39,787 bases of DNA from Caldithrix sp. (GTDB lineage: Bacteria; KSB1; UBA2214; DYKH01), in assembly GCA_020722685.1 (NCBI GenBank), contig DYKH01000013.1:1-39787 (forward strand), written 5' to 3'. Position 1 is the stretch's first letter; every line of letters starts with the position of its first letter. Position numbers and translations under genes: made by a program. Below, piece after piece: positions 17,755-26,450 of the stretch. Under the pieces are notes generated by a model. It saw nothing but the letters and a program-made list of their open reading frames with translations. It did not search any database and was not told the DNA's origin.

Positions 17755-18299
17755 TTAGTCTACATCAATAAGGATTACTTTCACAGGTACAGCAGGAAAG
17801 TGCCTTTTTAACCTTTCAATATCATAAACGAGTTGTTCGCCGTACGAGACACCCGTAGACATTTGCCTCTTCAATGAGTGGCAGGGAACGATCTCTACCC
17901 CAACATCTGCTTTATTCTCGTTAAAAAAGTACTGAAATTTTGCCATATCATAAAACATGGAAAAGTACTTACCAAATTGGACCTCCACTAAGACCAGATC
18001 TTTGACAAAATCGATCTGCTTAAATGCACCTTTGATTTTTGTCTCACTATTCGGAATAGTTATAGTGTAAACATCCCGCAGTTCGGTGTATCCGCTCTTA
18101 TTGAACGCACTTTTAAATTGCTTATTCATCTCCGTCGGAGAAAACAGCTTCTTTCCCCTCATGGTTTTTTCTCTACTCACTTTTGTTCGACTTGCGCTGA
18201 CTTAGAAATGATCTCATAGATTTCCTGTTCAACATTGGGATACCTTACCCGCATAATTTCAGATCCACCCAGATGGGAATACTCGTATGCAGCTTTCAT
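17755..18299 (-). pseudogene. BglII/BstYI-type restriction endonuclease, frameshifted
   Basis: The intact tail (140 residues) has the family core FKQIDFVKDLVLVEVQFGKY, FSMFYDMAKFQYFFNENKAD, VGVEIVPCH and RLKRHFPAVPVKVILID; the D...VEVQ pattern matches the metal-binding nuclease centre. The N-terminus (MKAAYEYSHLGGSEI ... QEIYEIISKS) lies in another frame, opening at ATG 18299 and hitting TGA at 18179-18177. One missing base near 18190 would join SAQ to RTKVSREKTMRGK, as the family requires. The full product would be about 180 residues. ATG 18299 overlaps the methylase stop (ATGA), so the two were translationally coupled. Confidence 0.85.
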
Positions 18300-19259
18300 T
18301 TGAGGCCCTCTGCGGCACTTTTTTCAAACAAATCAAGCTGATCTTTCCTCAGAAAGGACAACTGCTCTGAGTAGGAATTCAATTGGACACTCTGAGGCGG
18401 TAGGTTTTTGGATGGCGATTCCGGGTCGTAAACAGACCTTTCCATCGGCCGAATCTTGAGTTTACCAATTTCTGCCAAATGAATTCGTTCCTTGGTGATA
18501 GCAATGTACTTCGGCATTATCTCTGCACCTATAGCTCTTGTGCATCAAAGCCGCTATGGCAGTAGAACCGACTCCCATGAAAGGGTCCAAAACCCAATCA
18601 CCCTTGTTTGTCAACGCGCGCACGAGGCGTTCGACCAATTCAATGGGGAATTGACAGGGATGAATTGTCTTCTCAATGTGATTTGCCTTGACGTTTGGAA
18701 TTTCCCAAATATCACTTGGGTTTTTTCCGAGGGGATTTCCAGAAAATTGGCCCTTCTGGGGACCTTTGAAATGTTTCTTGAGAGGATACTTCTGCGGAAT
18801 TCTGACTTTGTCGAGATTGAAGGTATATTTGTCACTCTTGGTAAACCAGAGAACCACTTCGTATCTGCCCGAAAACTTTTTCGAAGCGTGAAGGCCGTGC
18901 CCAAAGTGCCAAATAATCCTATTTCGAAGATGCAAATTAAGAGATGAAAAAATCGGGTACAAGAGTATGTCAAGAGGTATTATCTCGCCATTGTCAACAT
19001 AGTTTCCAAGTTGCCAACAGATGCTGCCTTCGCCGCTGCACACTCGGAAGCACTCTTCAATTATTTGCCGTTGTTCCTCCAAATAGGCGTTTAGACGTAG
19101 TTTCTTCTCGTAATTTTTCCCGATATTGTACGGTGGCGAAGTGACAACCAATTTAACGAGGCTGTCCGGGACGGTTCGGAGCAAATCGAGAGCATCACCT
19201 TCGTGCAAAACAAAATCCGATGATTGGTCAAAATGAGATGTCAGTATTACCTTGCTCAT
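18296..19259 (-). pseudogene. Cognate DNA methyltransferase (beta class), frameshifted
   Basis: The first frame from ATG 19259 carries motif IV VTSPPYNIGKNYEKK and, later, the SAM motif VLDPFMGVGSTAIAALMHK. Catalytic motif before SAM motif is the beta-class order, and SPPY suggests N4-cytosine or N6-adenine methylation. After MHK the frame drifts to a stop at 18462. The expected continuation AIGAEIMPKYIAITKERIHL lies in another frame and runs to TGA 18298-18296. The shift is at 18535-18537, best explained by loss of one AG in AGAG. The methylase probably protected the site cut by the adjacent nuclease; both are now interrupted. Confidence 0.85.
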
Positions 19260-19431
19260 GAAATAAAATGCAAAAAGGTTCAACCTATTGCAAGATCTTT
19301 GTGTTGATCTGAAATTCTGTACGGGGATTGAGAAGTGCTGGCCCTTCGACGCTCTGTTCGAAAATACTAACAAGAGCTTGACCTTCGCATCCGTACCGCC
19401 CCTTTCCCTCTATGTGGGTGATACCTTAGTG

Positions 19432-19778
19432 CTACTTTCGCTTCAGGAGCCACACAGCCACCTTCGTCGCCGTCTCGATGATTTCACATTCTACTTCTTG
19501 GCGGGAAACATACTCGAACAATGAGGGCGCCGCTTCAGGATGCAGCAATGCCAACTGCTTCGCTCTGGTGCGAATGAATTCGGTGTTCTTGCGGTTTTCT
19601 GCCTTCGTTTCTTCGGCTGGAATGATGACCTCGCGCAGCAGCGTCGGAGGAAATCAACAATTATTTCAGGAGAGCTGCCCAGCACCCACAAATCCGCCAA
19701 CAGCTCTGGGATAAAGGGCAAAAGATCGGGCGAAGTCTCCAAAGCCTCGCACAAATCCTGTTGTTGCTTCTCGGTCAT
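19432..19778 (-). pseudogene. SAM methyltransferase remnant with core deleted
   Basis: Two pieces of a class I methyltransferase of a type I know by appearance but cannot name. An N-terminal piece (MTEKQQQDLCEALETSPDLL ... PELLADLWVLGSSPEIIVDF) normally precedes the glycine-rich SAM loop. A C-terminal piece in another frame (FIRTRAKQLALLHPEAAPSL ... YVSRQEVECEIIETATKVAV) ends at TAG 19434-19432. The SAM-binding core between them is missing, with the junction near 19650. No ribosome-binding site is seen at ATG 19778. It cannot encode a working enzyme. Confidence 0.65.
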
Positions 19779-20004
19779 TGAGTGCTCGCTCAAGCACCTT
19801 CTCAGTTCGATTGAAGGCTTTGCATCCGATGAATCGAGTTTCTTGCAGCGTAGAAATCTAACCAAGTGAGGTGAGGTACTTTTTATCGGAAGCAAAGCCC
19901 GATCAAACGGCCTAAGACCGTGTTTAGATCACCTTTTCTCATTGAAAGCGAAAAGTCCAGGTGGCTAAGCGCTTACCTCGCAGCGACCCTCTTTCGCGAA
20001 ATCG

Positions 20005-21156
20005 TTACGCTACTTCATGCGCTCCACGCGAAGGGATGGCTACGTAGACACTGGGATCGAGTCCCGTCGCCTCGTGATACTGTCGTTGGATCTGTGCGCA
20101 AAACGCATCGACAGAATTGGACTCGACCAGGTTGACGGTGCACCCGCCAAAGCCGCCCCCGGTCATGCGTGCGCCCAAGGTTCCGGGAAGCGAACGGGCA
20201 ATCTCCACCATCACGTCTAATTCACGGCAACTGACTTGATAGTCATCCCGCAAGCTATCATGGGAGGCATTCATGAGTTTGCCAAAGCGCGACAGATCGT
20301 TTTGCTCCAAAGCATCGATGGAAGCCAGCACGCGCTCGTCTTCGGTAATTATATGGCGGCAACGTTTGCGCACGGCCTCGGGCAGCTTGTGCTGTACCTT
20401 CGCAAATTGGCTGGAGGAAACATCGCGCAAAGCCCGAATGTCGGGAAAGTCGGCCTGCATCAGACGGACGCCTTCTTCACATTCCGCCCGGCGCTTGTTG
20501 TATTCCGAGGAGCCAAGCTCGTGCTTCACCATGGTATTGCAGACTACAATCTTGGCCTTGTCCGAAGGCAGCGGAACCTGACGATAATCCAATGAGCGGC
20601 AATCGAGGAATAAGGCGTGGTCCTTCTCGGCATGCAGGGAAATGAATTGATCCATGATGCCGCAGTTCATGCCGACAAATTGATTCTCCGCCCGCTGGCC
20701 CAGCTTGGCAAGCTGGACTCCATCCATTTCTGCATTGACCGAGCGCAGAAGCGCCAATGCCGATGAAATCAACAAAGCCGCCGACGAGCTGAGTCCCGAG
20801 CCCACCGGAACATCGCTTTCCAGATAAATGTCCGCTCCCGGCAGCGCGATGCCCTCTAACTCGAGCATGCGGGCGACTCCGGCCACATAGTCGCTCCAAT
20901 GATTTCGTCTTTCCTCGTTTTCATTCAGGTCAACGGTGGCACCGTCTTTCATGTTCTCGGACCAGATCACCAAACGGCGATCCCGACGGGGGCCGATGGC
21001 TGCCGTCGTATAGCGATCAATGGCCATGGGGAACACATAGCCGTCGTTATAATCGGTGTGCTCACCAATCAAGTTGACCCGGCCGGGTGCACGAAAGATA
21101 CGCGGTTGGCCGGAGAAATGACTCTGAAATTTCTCGATGATCTGCACACATTTCAT
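20005..21156 (-). CDS. galK: Galactokinase
   Basis: GalK phosphorylates galactose to galactose-1-phosphate (Leloir pathway). The 383-residue GHMP kinase has the galactose signature GRVNLIGEHTDYNDGYVFPM, the ATP loop PVGSGLSSSAALLISSALAL and the C-terminal GARMTGGGFGGCTVNLV. An Asp in CGIMDQFIS is the catalytic base region. It lies 12 bp after a small membrane protein gene and downstream of an SSS sugar symporter on the same strand, consistent with galactose uptake and use; galT, galE and galM are not in the window. Confidence 0.96.
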   Translation of the reverse strand: MKCVQIIEKFQSHFSGQPRIFRAPGRVNLIGEHTDYNDGYVFPMAIDRYTTAAIGPRRDRRLVIWSENMKDGATVDLNENEERRNHWSDYVAGVARMLELEGIALPGADIYLESDVPVGSGLSSSAALLISSALALLRSVNAEMDGVQLAKLGQRAENQFVGMNCGIMDQFISLHAEKDHALFLDCRSLDYRQVPLPSDKAKIVVCNTMVKHELGSSEYNKRRAECEEGVRLMQADFPDIRALRDVSSSQFAKVQHKLPEAVRKRCRHIITEDERVLASIDALEQNDLSRFGKLMNASHDSLRDDYQVSCRELDVMVEIARSLPGTLGARMTGGGFGGCTVNLVESNSVDAFCAQIQRQYHEATGLDPSVYVAIPSRGAHEVA

Positions 21157-21168
21157 TCCTTACGATCC

Positions 21169-21390
21169 TTACCGCTGATTTTTGTGATGGAGCAGCGAGG
21201 GAACGAGGAACAGCAGTCCGGCGATCAGGATGATGGCTCCCCACCACAGGTTTGGATTCAAATGCGCCAAGGTTGTGTGGTGTTGTGGATTAAAGATATA
21301 GTTGATCCCAGTGGCGGTTACAATGGCGCCGACTAACGTTAACATCGCCCCAACAAAGAACCAGATGGGAAGCATTTTTTTAGCGGACAT
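21169..21390 (-). CDS. Small membrane protein, two helices
   Basis: 73 residues with two predicted membrane helices (WFFVGAMLTLVGAIVTATGI and LWWGAIILIAGLLFLVPSLL) joined by a histidine-containing loop, and a basic tail. GAGGAG lies 8 nt before ATG 21390. Such two-helix proteins are seen beside sugar transport genes, but I do not recognise the family. It lies 12 bp upstream of galK and probably shares its promoter. Confidence 0.72.
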   Translation of the reverse strand: MSAKKMLPIWFFVGAMLTLVGAIVTATGINYIFNPQHHTTLAHLNPNLWWGAIILIAGLLFLVPSLLHHKNQR

Positions 21391-21452
21391 GGGACAGCTC
21401 CTCAGAGATTGTTTTTAATTCCAAATGAGAGGTTTTACGAAACAATAATTCT

Positions 21453-21482
21453 CAAATCTAAATGACAAATAGTACCATCCAA
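21453..21482 (-). promoter_or_regulatory. Candidate promoter of the membrane protein-galK unit
   Basis: On the minus strand TTG (21482-21480), 19 nt, then TAGATTTG (21460-21453), which fits TAnnTTTG. Spacing is one base shorter than at the other sites. It lies 63 bp upstream of ATG 21390. Confidence 0.4.
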
Positions 21483-21508
21483 ACGTCAAAATCCCAATGT
21501 CTGGCGAT

Positions 21509-21988
21509 TCAGGCCTTGGGTGATTTGGTCTTAATAATCGCACTGAGAATCTTGATGAGTTCTTGAACTTCCTTGATCTCATCAGCGAGGCACTCAGGCT
21601 CAATATATTTGCCACTTACCAGCCTTAGCCAATATTTATACTCGTTGAGGGTAGAAATTTCATCCATCTTGTCATTCTTGCGCATGCAGGAATCTCCTTG
21701 TGAACAGGAGGTTAGGAGATGCCTGTATTCACAGGCATGACATGAAAAAGCGACCCTTAACGAGTATAGTTTCTTTGGCCTCTTTGCGAGCAATCGCCAT
21801 TATGTTAAGTCCCGCTTTGTTACCGAACCATCCGCCTCTTCGACATTGGCTGCGATTGAAGTTCCTGATCTGACAATCTGATTCCGAATGATATCGCAGG
21901 CCGTACTTTTGGGAAGTCTCTCGGCAATTTCCAATACCCTCTGAGCAAATCTGAAAGTTCGCTCCCTTATGTCGTATGCCTTTTCCAT
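21509..21988 (-). pseudogene. Four-helix bundle (S23/avd-like) protein, split by 132-bp element
   Basis: The 5' part from ATG 21988 encodes YDIRERTFRFAQRVLEIAE ... RNQIVRSGTSIAANVEEADG SVTKRD, the signature of four-helix-bundle proteins first seen in 23S rRNA intervening sequences. A short deletion follows (a stop after RDLT; the frame resumes at MAIARKEAKET). The gene is then interrupted by the element at 21637-21768 and resumes as YWLRLVSGKYIEPECLADEI ... QELIKILSAI. Removing the element joins KET to YWLRL, as in intact relatives. So this copy suffered at least two lesions. Confidence 0.85.
21637..21768. mobile_element. 132-bp MITE-like element, copy 1
   Basis: The ends form a 16-bp terminal inverted repeat with one mismatch: TATACTCGTTGAGGGT and ACCCTTAACGAGTATA. 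Internally there is an 8-bp perfect hairpin ATGCCTGT/ACAGGCAT and a GGAGAT/ATCTCC-type pairing, so the whole element can fold. Copy 2 at 38668-38799 has the same length, the same ends and only seven differences. It encodes no protein. Insertion splits the four-helix bundle gene; TA dinucleotides at both ends suggest a short target duplication. Confidence 0.85.
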
Positions 21989-22031
21989 TTTGGATGTTAC
22001 AATTTGGATTTTGAAATTCCCAATTTGGGCA

Positions 22032-23690
22032 CTACCAAAAGATGATGTCCAAAATGACAAGAATAATCAGCGAAATGATTGCCATGATTTCCGGCTTTTT
22101 GTAAAATGGAATGTTGGTTTGTTTCTCTACCGGCGTCAAACCTTTGACCAAGCCGACCAATTCTTCTTTTGGCTTTGGCTTGGTGACCAAGCTGATGCCG
22201 ATGGTGACGGCAAAACAGATCAGCCAAGCCCACCAGGCGCGCCAAAAATTGGCCGCCATGATGCTGGACTCGTCTGATAAGGTAATCGCACTGACAGAAA
22301 TCCAGTTGAACTTGACCGCCAGAAACATGCCGATGGAAGAAGCCATGCCCGCGATCAATCCCCAGAATGCTCCGGCGGGAGTGATCCAAATGACGAACAT
22401 GCCCAACAGCATGGTGGCAAAGAGCGGTGCATTGACCCAAGAAAAGATCGCTTGCATATAATCCATGATGCTGGGGAAGGACTTGGCCCAATAAGCGGTC
22501 ACCACGCTGAACAAAATCCCGACAATGGTGGCAGCTCGCCCCATCCAAACATAGTGGGAGTCGGGCGCCTTCTTATTGATGACCGAACGGTAGATGTCAT
22601 AGGTCCAGACCGTATTAAAAGCGCTGATATTGCCGGCTTGACCTGCCATAAACCCTGCCAACAAAGCGGTCACGCCCAAGCCGATGAGGCCTTGGGGATA
22701 GTAACGCCCGATCAGCATCGGCAAAGCCGAGTCATAGCGGATTTGGCCGTCCTCCTGCAAAAGAGCAAAGCCGGAGTTGGGATCGCGCGCCAGCACCCAG
22801 GCAATCAACCCAGCGAAAATGACGATAAAGGGCACGGCCATTTTGAAAAAGGAAGCGATCACCGGAGTCATGCGGGCGGAGCGCAAATCCTTTGAGGAAA
22901 AAGCTCGCTGCACGACGAGAAAATCGGTCGTCCAATAGCCGAAGGAAAGAACGAATCCAAGACCGAGAACGATGCCAAGCCAGGTTATTTGCATGCCGTT
23001 ATCGGCTGCATTGGCCGAAGTTGACCAAAGAGCGCCCATAGAGTCGGGAATGCGAGCAAAAATTTCGTTCCAGCCGCCGATTTCCACAAGGCCCAAAATG
23101 GTCACGAGGAAAAGGCCGAACCAAATGAGGAAGAATTGGATGATTTCGGTAAAGATGGCGGACATGAGGCCGCCCAGAGCCACATAGGCGGCCACCGTCG
23201 CTGCGGAGGTCCACATGCACACGTCCCAATTCCAGCCGAGGAAGGTGCGCAATACCAGCGCCATAGCGTAGAGATTGATGCCGGAAACCAGCAAGGTCAT
23301 GACCGCAAAGGCGATGGCGTTGAGCACTCGCGTTTTCTCATCGAAACGCAGTTTCAAGTAACCGGGAACCGAGTGAATCTTGCTGCTGTAATAAAACGGC
23401 ATCATGTAGATGGCGAGGAACAGCATTGCAGGAATGGCGCCCACCCAGTAGAAATGAGCGACGAACATGCCGTATTCGTAGGTGTTGCCGGTCATGCCCA
23501 AAAGCTCAAGCGCGCCCAAGTTAGCGCTGAGAAAGGCCAATCCGGCGACCCAGGCGCTGTTTTTCCGACCGGCCATGAAAAAGTCCTCTCCGGTGCCGGT
23601 GTACTTCTTCAGGTAGATACCGATTCCGAGCACAAAGCCAAAGTATATCAAAATGATCGACCAATCCACCCAGTTTATGGCTAATGTCAT
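22032..23690 (-). CDS. Sodium/solute symporter (SSS family), probable sugar
   Basis: 552 residues with about 14 hydrophobic segments, typical of the SSS/SGLT family, which import sugars, amino acids or other solutes with Na+. Family marks: DFFMAGRKNSAWVAGLAFLS ANLGALELLGMTG in the first helices, GVTALLAGFMAGQAGNISAF NTVWTYDIYR and GRAATIVGI. The sequence resembles the sugar (galactose/glucose) branch, which fits the nearby galK, but substrate choice is inference. AGGAGG lies 8 nt before ATG 23690. The PfkB kinase gene lies 137 bp upstream on the same strand. Confidence 0.9.
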   Translation of the reverse strand: MTLAINWVDWSIILIYFGFVLGIGIYLKKYTGTGEDFFMAGRKNSAWVAGLAFLSANLGALELLGMTGNTYEYGMFVAHFYWVGAIPAMLFLAIYMMPFYYSSKIHSVPGYLKLRFDEKTRVLNAIAFAVMTLLVSGINLYAMALVLRTFLGWNWDVCMWTSAATVAAYVALGGLMSAIFTEIIQFFLIWFGLFLVTILGLVEIGGWNEIFARIPDSMGALWSTSANAADNGMQITWLGIVLGLGFVLSFGYWTTDFLVVQRAFSSKDLRSARMTPVIASFFKMAVPFIVIFAGLIAWVLARDPNSGFALLQEDGQIRYDSALPMLIGRYYPQGLIGLGVTALLAGFMAGQAGNISAFNTVWTYDIYRSVINKKAPDSHYVWMGRAATIVGILFSVVTAYWAKSFPSIMDYMQAIFSWVNAPLFATMLLGMFVIWITPAGAFWGLIAGMASSIGMFLAVKFNWISVSAITLSDESSIMAANFWRAWWAWLICFAVTIGISLVTKPKPKEELVGLVKGLTPVEKQTNIPFYKKPEIMAIISLIILVILDIIFW

Positions 23691-23827
23691 GACCTGATCC
23701 TCCTTAAGAGTGATTAAAAAGGTAAAAGAAAAACTGGGAAATTAGGCTCAAGAAAAACTATTTTCGAAAAGATCGGACAAGCGAAAGATGATGGGAATTT
23801 CATCTCGTGCCACGTTCACTGGCCGAT

Positions 23828-24874
23828 TCAATTCTTCTCAGCGAACACTTCATAGGCACTGCGAATCTCTTCCGGTGTAGCGATACCTGTCGTGTTGAGC
23901 TTTTTCACCGTGATGCCGGCAGCGATGTTTGCCAGCTCCACGGCGGCAACGATGTCCAGGCCAAGCACCATCCCCGTGGCCAAGGTCGCCGCAAAGCAAT
24001 CGCCGGCCCCGGTCACGTCGATTTCTCCCTCGGCCGGCAAAGTGGGAACATTGACCGGCTCACGACCTTCGGAGGCAATCAAAGCGCCCTTTTCGCCGCG
24101 AGTCATGATCACATGCTTGCAATGGGTCTTCTGCCGGAGGGCCTCTGCGAATTCTTTGGCAGTGGCTTCTTCTTGGTACGGGCGACGTTGAAAGTCGTCG
24201 GGATAGAGGGCCATGGCGACTTCCGAGTCGTTGGGCTTGACCGCAGTGAAATGCAGCATGTGGTGCACGCGCTCGCGGGAATCGCCAATCGTAATCACTT
24301 TTCCGGACTTGGCAATGTTTCTGACTTCTTCGAACACCCGGTCGCTGATGGTACCGGCGCCGAGAATTTCCGAATAATCGGCGACGATCAGCGCATCGAT
24401 TATCCTCAGCAAGGCGTGTAGATTCTCGATGACTTTTTCCTCACTCTCTTTGGCGATCGTATTGAAGTTCGCCCGGTCGAAGCGCGCGGATTGCTGTAGC
24501 CGGCTGCGAAAGGCGGAGGCATAGACTTTTGTATAGGCATGAGTGAACCGGCCCTTTTCGCGGACCATGTAATCGGTATTGATGCCTCGAGCCTGAAATT
24601 CTTTGAACATGATTTCGCCAGAAAGGTCATCGCCGATGACGCCGAGGGGATAGACGGTCGTTCCCAGTCCGCGGGCGTTGAGGGTTGTGTTTCCGGCGCC
24701 CCCCGGCAGGTAGACATCGGTTTCGATTTGAATAATCGGGATGGGTGCTTCCCGGGAAATTCCCGTCATGTTGCCGGTGATATAGCGATCCAGACACATA
24801 TCACCGATGACGGCGATTTTGACCTTCGTTGCCCCTTTCAAAACGTTTTCTAAAGCGGTTCGATCAAGCTTCAT
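23828..24874 (-). CDS. PfkB-family sugar kinase, HldE-N/RfaE1-like
   Basis: 348 residues of the ribokinase/PfkB fold. Marks: VAVIGDMCLDRYITG-type start, LPGGAGNTTLNARGLGTTVY, PLGVIGDDLSGE, and the catalytic DVTGAGDCFAATLATGMVLG with Asp base. The closest known shape is RfaE1/HldE-N, D-glycero-beta-D-manno-heptose-7-phosphate kinase of LPS heptose synthesis, but the cytidylyltransferase half is absent and no other heptose gene is adjacent. It may instead serve another sugar phosphate. A promoter lies at 24911-24941 on the minus strand. Confidence 0.82.
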   Translation of the reverse strand: MKLDRTALENVLKGATKVKIAVIGDMCLDRYITGNMTGISREAPIPIIQIETDVYLPGGAGNTTLNARGLGTTVYPLGVIGDDLSGEIMFKEFQARGINTDYMVREKGRFTHAYTKVYASAFRSRLQQSARFDRANFNTIAKESEEKVIENLHALLRIIDALIVADYSEILGAGTISDRVFEEVRNIAKSGKVITIGDSRERVHHMLHFTAVKPNDSEVAMALYPDDFQRRPYQEEATAKEFAEALRQKTHCKHVIMTRGEKGALIASEGREPVNVPTLPAEGEIDVTGAGDCFAATLATGMVLGLDIVAAVELANIAAGITVKKLNTTGIATPEEIRSAYEVFAEKN

Positions 24875-24910
24875 CCCTCTCTCCTCAAGATTTGCGGTGA
24901 AAAATTTTGG

Positions 24911-24941
24911 CCAAAATAGAGAAAATTATCATTGTAGTCAA
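24911..24941 (-). promoter_or_regulatory. Candidate promoter of the PfkB kinase gene
   Basis: Minus strand TTG (24941-24939), 20 nt, then TATTTTGG (24918-24911). It is 37 bp upstream of ATG 24874 and almost back-to-back with the rnfB promoter on the other strand. Confidence 0.5.
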
Positions 24942-24986
24942 GGACAAATACGCCCGAACGGTCGCCTGTCTCGGTCGTTTTATCCC

Positions 24987-25017
24987 TTGCAAATCTATAG
25001 GGCAATAGCTATATTTG
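24987..25017 (+). promoter_or_regulatory. Promoter of rnfB
   Basis: TTG (24987-24989), 20 nt, TATATTTG (25010-25017), followed by CCTG. Same pattern and spacing as before cspA, the his leader and the TPR gene. It lies 48 bp upstream of the rnfB ATG. Confidence 0.65.
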
Positions 25018-25064
25018 CCTGCGTCTTTCCAATGGGGTGTTGGTTGCTGCTAAGAAGAAAGAAT

Positions 25065-25925
25065 ATGGATCCCGTCTTTTTCTTATCGATCACTGCTTTG
25101 GGCGCAATGGGCCTGTTGTTCGGCTCCGGATTGGCTTATGCCGCGAAAAAGTTTGCGGTGGAAGTGGACCCAAAAGTCGAAAGAATTGCTCATCTGTTGC
25201 CCAACGCCAATTGCGGCTCCTGTGGCTTGCCCGGCTGCAATGCTTATGCTGAAGCCGTGGCCGCAGGTCGAGTGCCGCCGAATCGCTGCACGCCCGGAGG
25301 CCAAGACGTGGCGACCAAGATCGCTTACATCATGGGTCTCACCGGCGTGCACGCGGAAGAACCCAAGGTGGCCGTGGTGCAATGCCAAGGTGGCAAAGCC
25401 GAGGCGAAGGAGAAATTCGTTTATGAGGGCATCGAGGACTGCCGCGCCGCGCTGTTGGTCGGCGGTGGACCCAAGGCCTGCAAATACGGCTGTTTGGGAT
25501 TCGGCTCCTGCGTCAAGGCTTGTCCGTTTGATGCCATGTACATGAACGAGAACGGCCTTCCGGTGGTCATCGAGGACAAATGCACCGGTTGCAATATTTG
25601 CGTGGTCACTTGTCCGCGCAATATTATGGCGCTCATTCCGCGCAGCCAGAGCGTGTATCTGGGGTGCATTTCGCAGGACAGGGCAAAAGAAGTCAAATCC
25701 GTTTGCTCGGTTGGCTGCTTTACCTGCAAGCTGTGCGTCAGTCCCAAAGTAACTCCCTCAGGCTCGATTGTGATGAATGGAAATTTGCCGGTGATTCAGA
25801 ATGCTCGGGCAGCGGATTTATTTGCTGCCTTTGACAAATGTCCCAGCAAGAGCTTTGTGATTCGGGGTGAGAGGCCGAAAGAGGCGGAGACGGTACCTGC
25901 CGAGACGGAGCAAAGTGCGTCCTGA
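25065..25925 (+). CDS. rnfB: RnfB-type ferredoxin subunit of the Rnf complex
   Basis: RnfB carries electrons from ferredoxin in the Rnf ion-pumping ferredoxin:NAD+ oxidoreductase. With ATG 25065 it has 286 residues: one membrane helix (about 3-25), a CxxCxxxxC 4Fe-4S site (Cys 50, 53, 58 and 75, in NCGSCGLPGC and PPNRC), a two-cluster ferredoxin domain (CLGFGSCVKACPFDAM and CTGCNICVVTCPRNIM) and a further Cys-rich tail (CSVGCFTCKLC). RnfA, C, D, E and G genes are not adjacent, and a nifU-like gene follows instead, so this is an orphan location. Longer open frames upstream lack the helix start. Confidence 0.88.
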   Translation: MDPVFFLSITALGAMGLLFGSGLAYAAKKFAVEVDPKVERIAHLLPNANCGSCGLPGCNAYAEAVAAGRVPPNRCTPGGQDVATKIAYIMGLTGVHAEEPKVAVVQCQGGKAEAKEKFVYEGIEDCRAALLVGGGPKACKYGCLGFGSCVKACPFDAMYMNENGLPVVIEDKCTGCNICVVTCPRNIMALIPRSQSVYLGCISQDRAKEVKSVCSVGCFTCKLCVSPKVTPSGSIVMNGNLPVIQNARAADLFAAFDKCPSKSFVIRGERPKEAETVPAETEQSAS

Positions 25926-26082
25926 GCGTTCTTGGGTTTTAGGCTGTTAGACTGTTGGCTGTGACGTAGGCTGGAGGCTCTTAGATTGAAGACTGTTGGG
26001 CAAGTCCCTCGCATGGAGAATGGTCGCGGCAAAAAATGCCGAGCGTTTTAGTTCTTTTTCACTTATAGAGAGGTTGGAAACC

Positions 26083-26313
26083 ATGGAAGAAAATACTCGC
26101 GATAAGGTCACCAAGGTCTTAAACGGATTGCGGCCTATGCTCATGGCCGATGGCGGCGACGTGGAGCTGCTGGAGGTGGATGAGGGGATCGTGCGCCTGC
26201 ACTTACAAGGCGCCTGCGGCCATTGTCCCATGTCGCAGCTCACCCTTAAGATGGGTATCGAGCGCGAGGTAAAGCGCCAGATACCGGAAATCAAAGAAGT
26301 GGTGGCGATGTAG
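26083..26313 (+). CDS. NifU-like C-terminal domain (Fe-S scaffold) protein
   Basis: 76 residues from ATG 26083, with GAGAGG about 10 nt upstream. The NifU C-terminal signature is complete: VLNGLRPMLMADGGDVELLE, then VRLHLQGACGHCPMSQLTLK with the CxxC that holds a transient [4Fe-4S] cluster, and IPEIKEVVAM. Standalone Nfu proteins of this kind deliver clusters to apo-proteins. Its place after rnfB, a multi-cluster protein, fits a supply role. A terminator follows at 26337. Confidence 0.93.
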   Translation: MEENTRDKVTKVLNGLRPMLMADGGDVELLEVDEGIVRLHLQGACGHCPMSQLTLKMGIEREVKRQIPEIKEVVAM

Positions 26314-26336
26314 CGAATTCTGTATTCTGAATTCTC

Positions 26337-26380
26337 AAAAAGCCGGAACGACCGTTGCACTGGAAATTCCGGCTTTTTTT
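26337..26380 (+). terminator. Rho-independent terminator after the NifU-like gene
   Basis: Stem AGCCGGAA/TTCCGGCT (26341-26348 with 26367-26374), extended by AAAA/TTTT, 18-nt loop, then a T run to 26380. The minus-strand gene ends about 70 bp further on. Confidence 0.85.
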
Positions 26381-26450
26381 GTTTTGGGATGCCGGCGGTA
26401 TCGTGGCAGAAACTTCGATGCCGTTTGTCACAGGAAGGCGGGCTTTGCTG

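Noticed and set aside
23691..23827. A promoter of the TTG-N20-TAnnTTTG type before the SSS symporter
   Set aside because: The only candidates have spacing of 17 nt or lack a TTG; the symporter may be read from the PfkB promoter.
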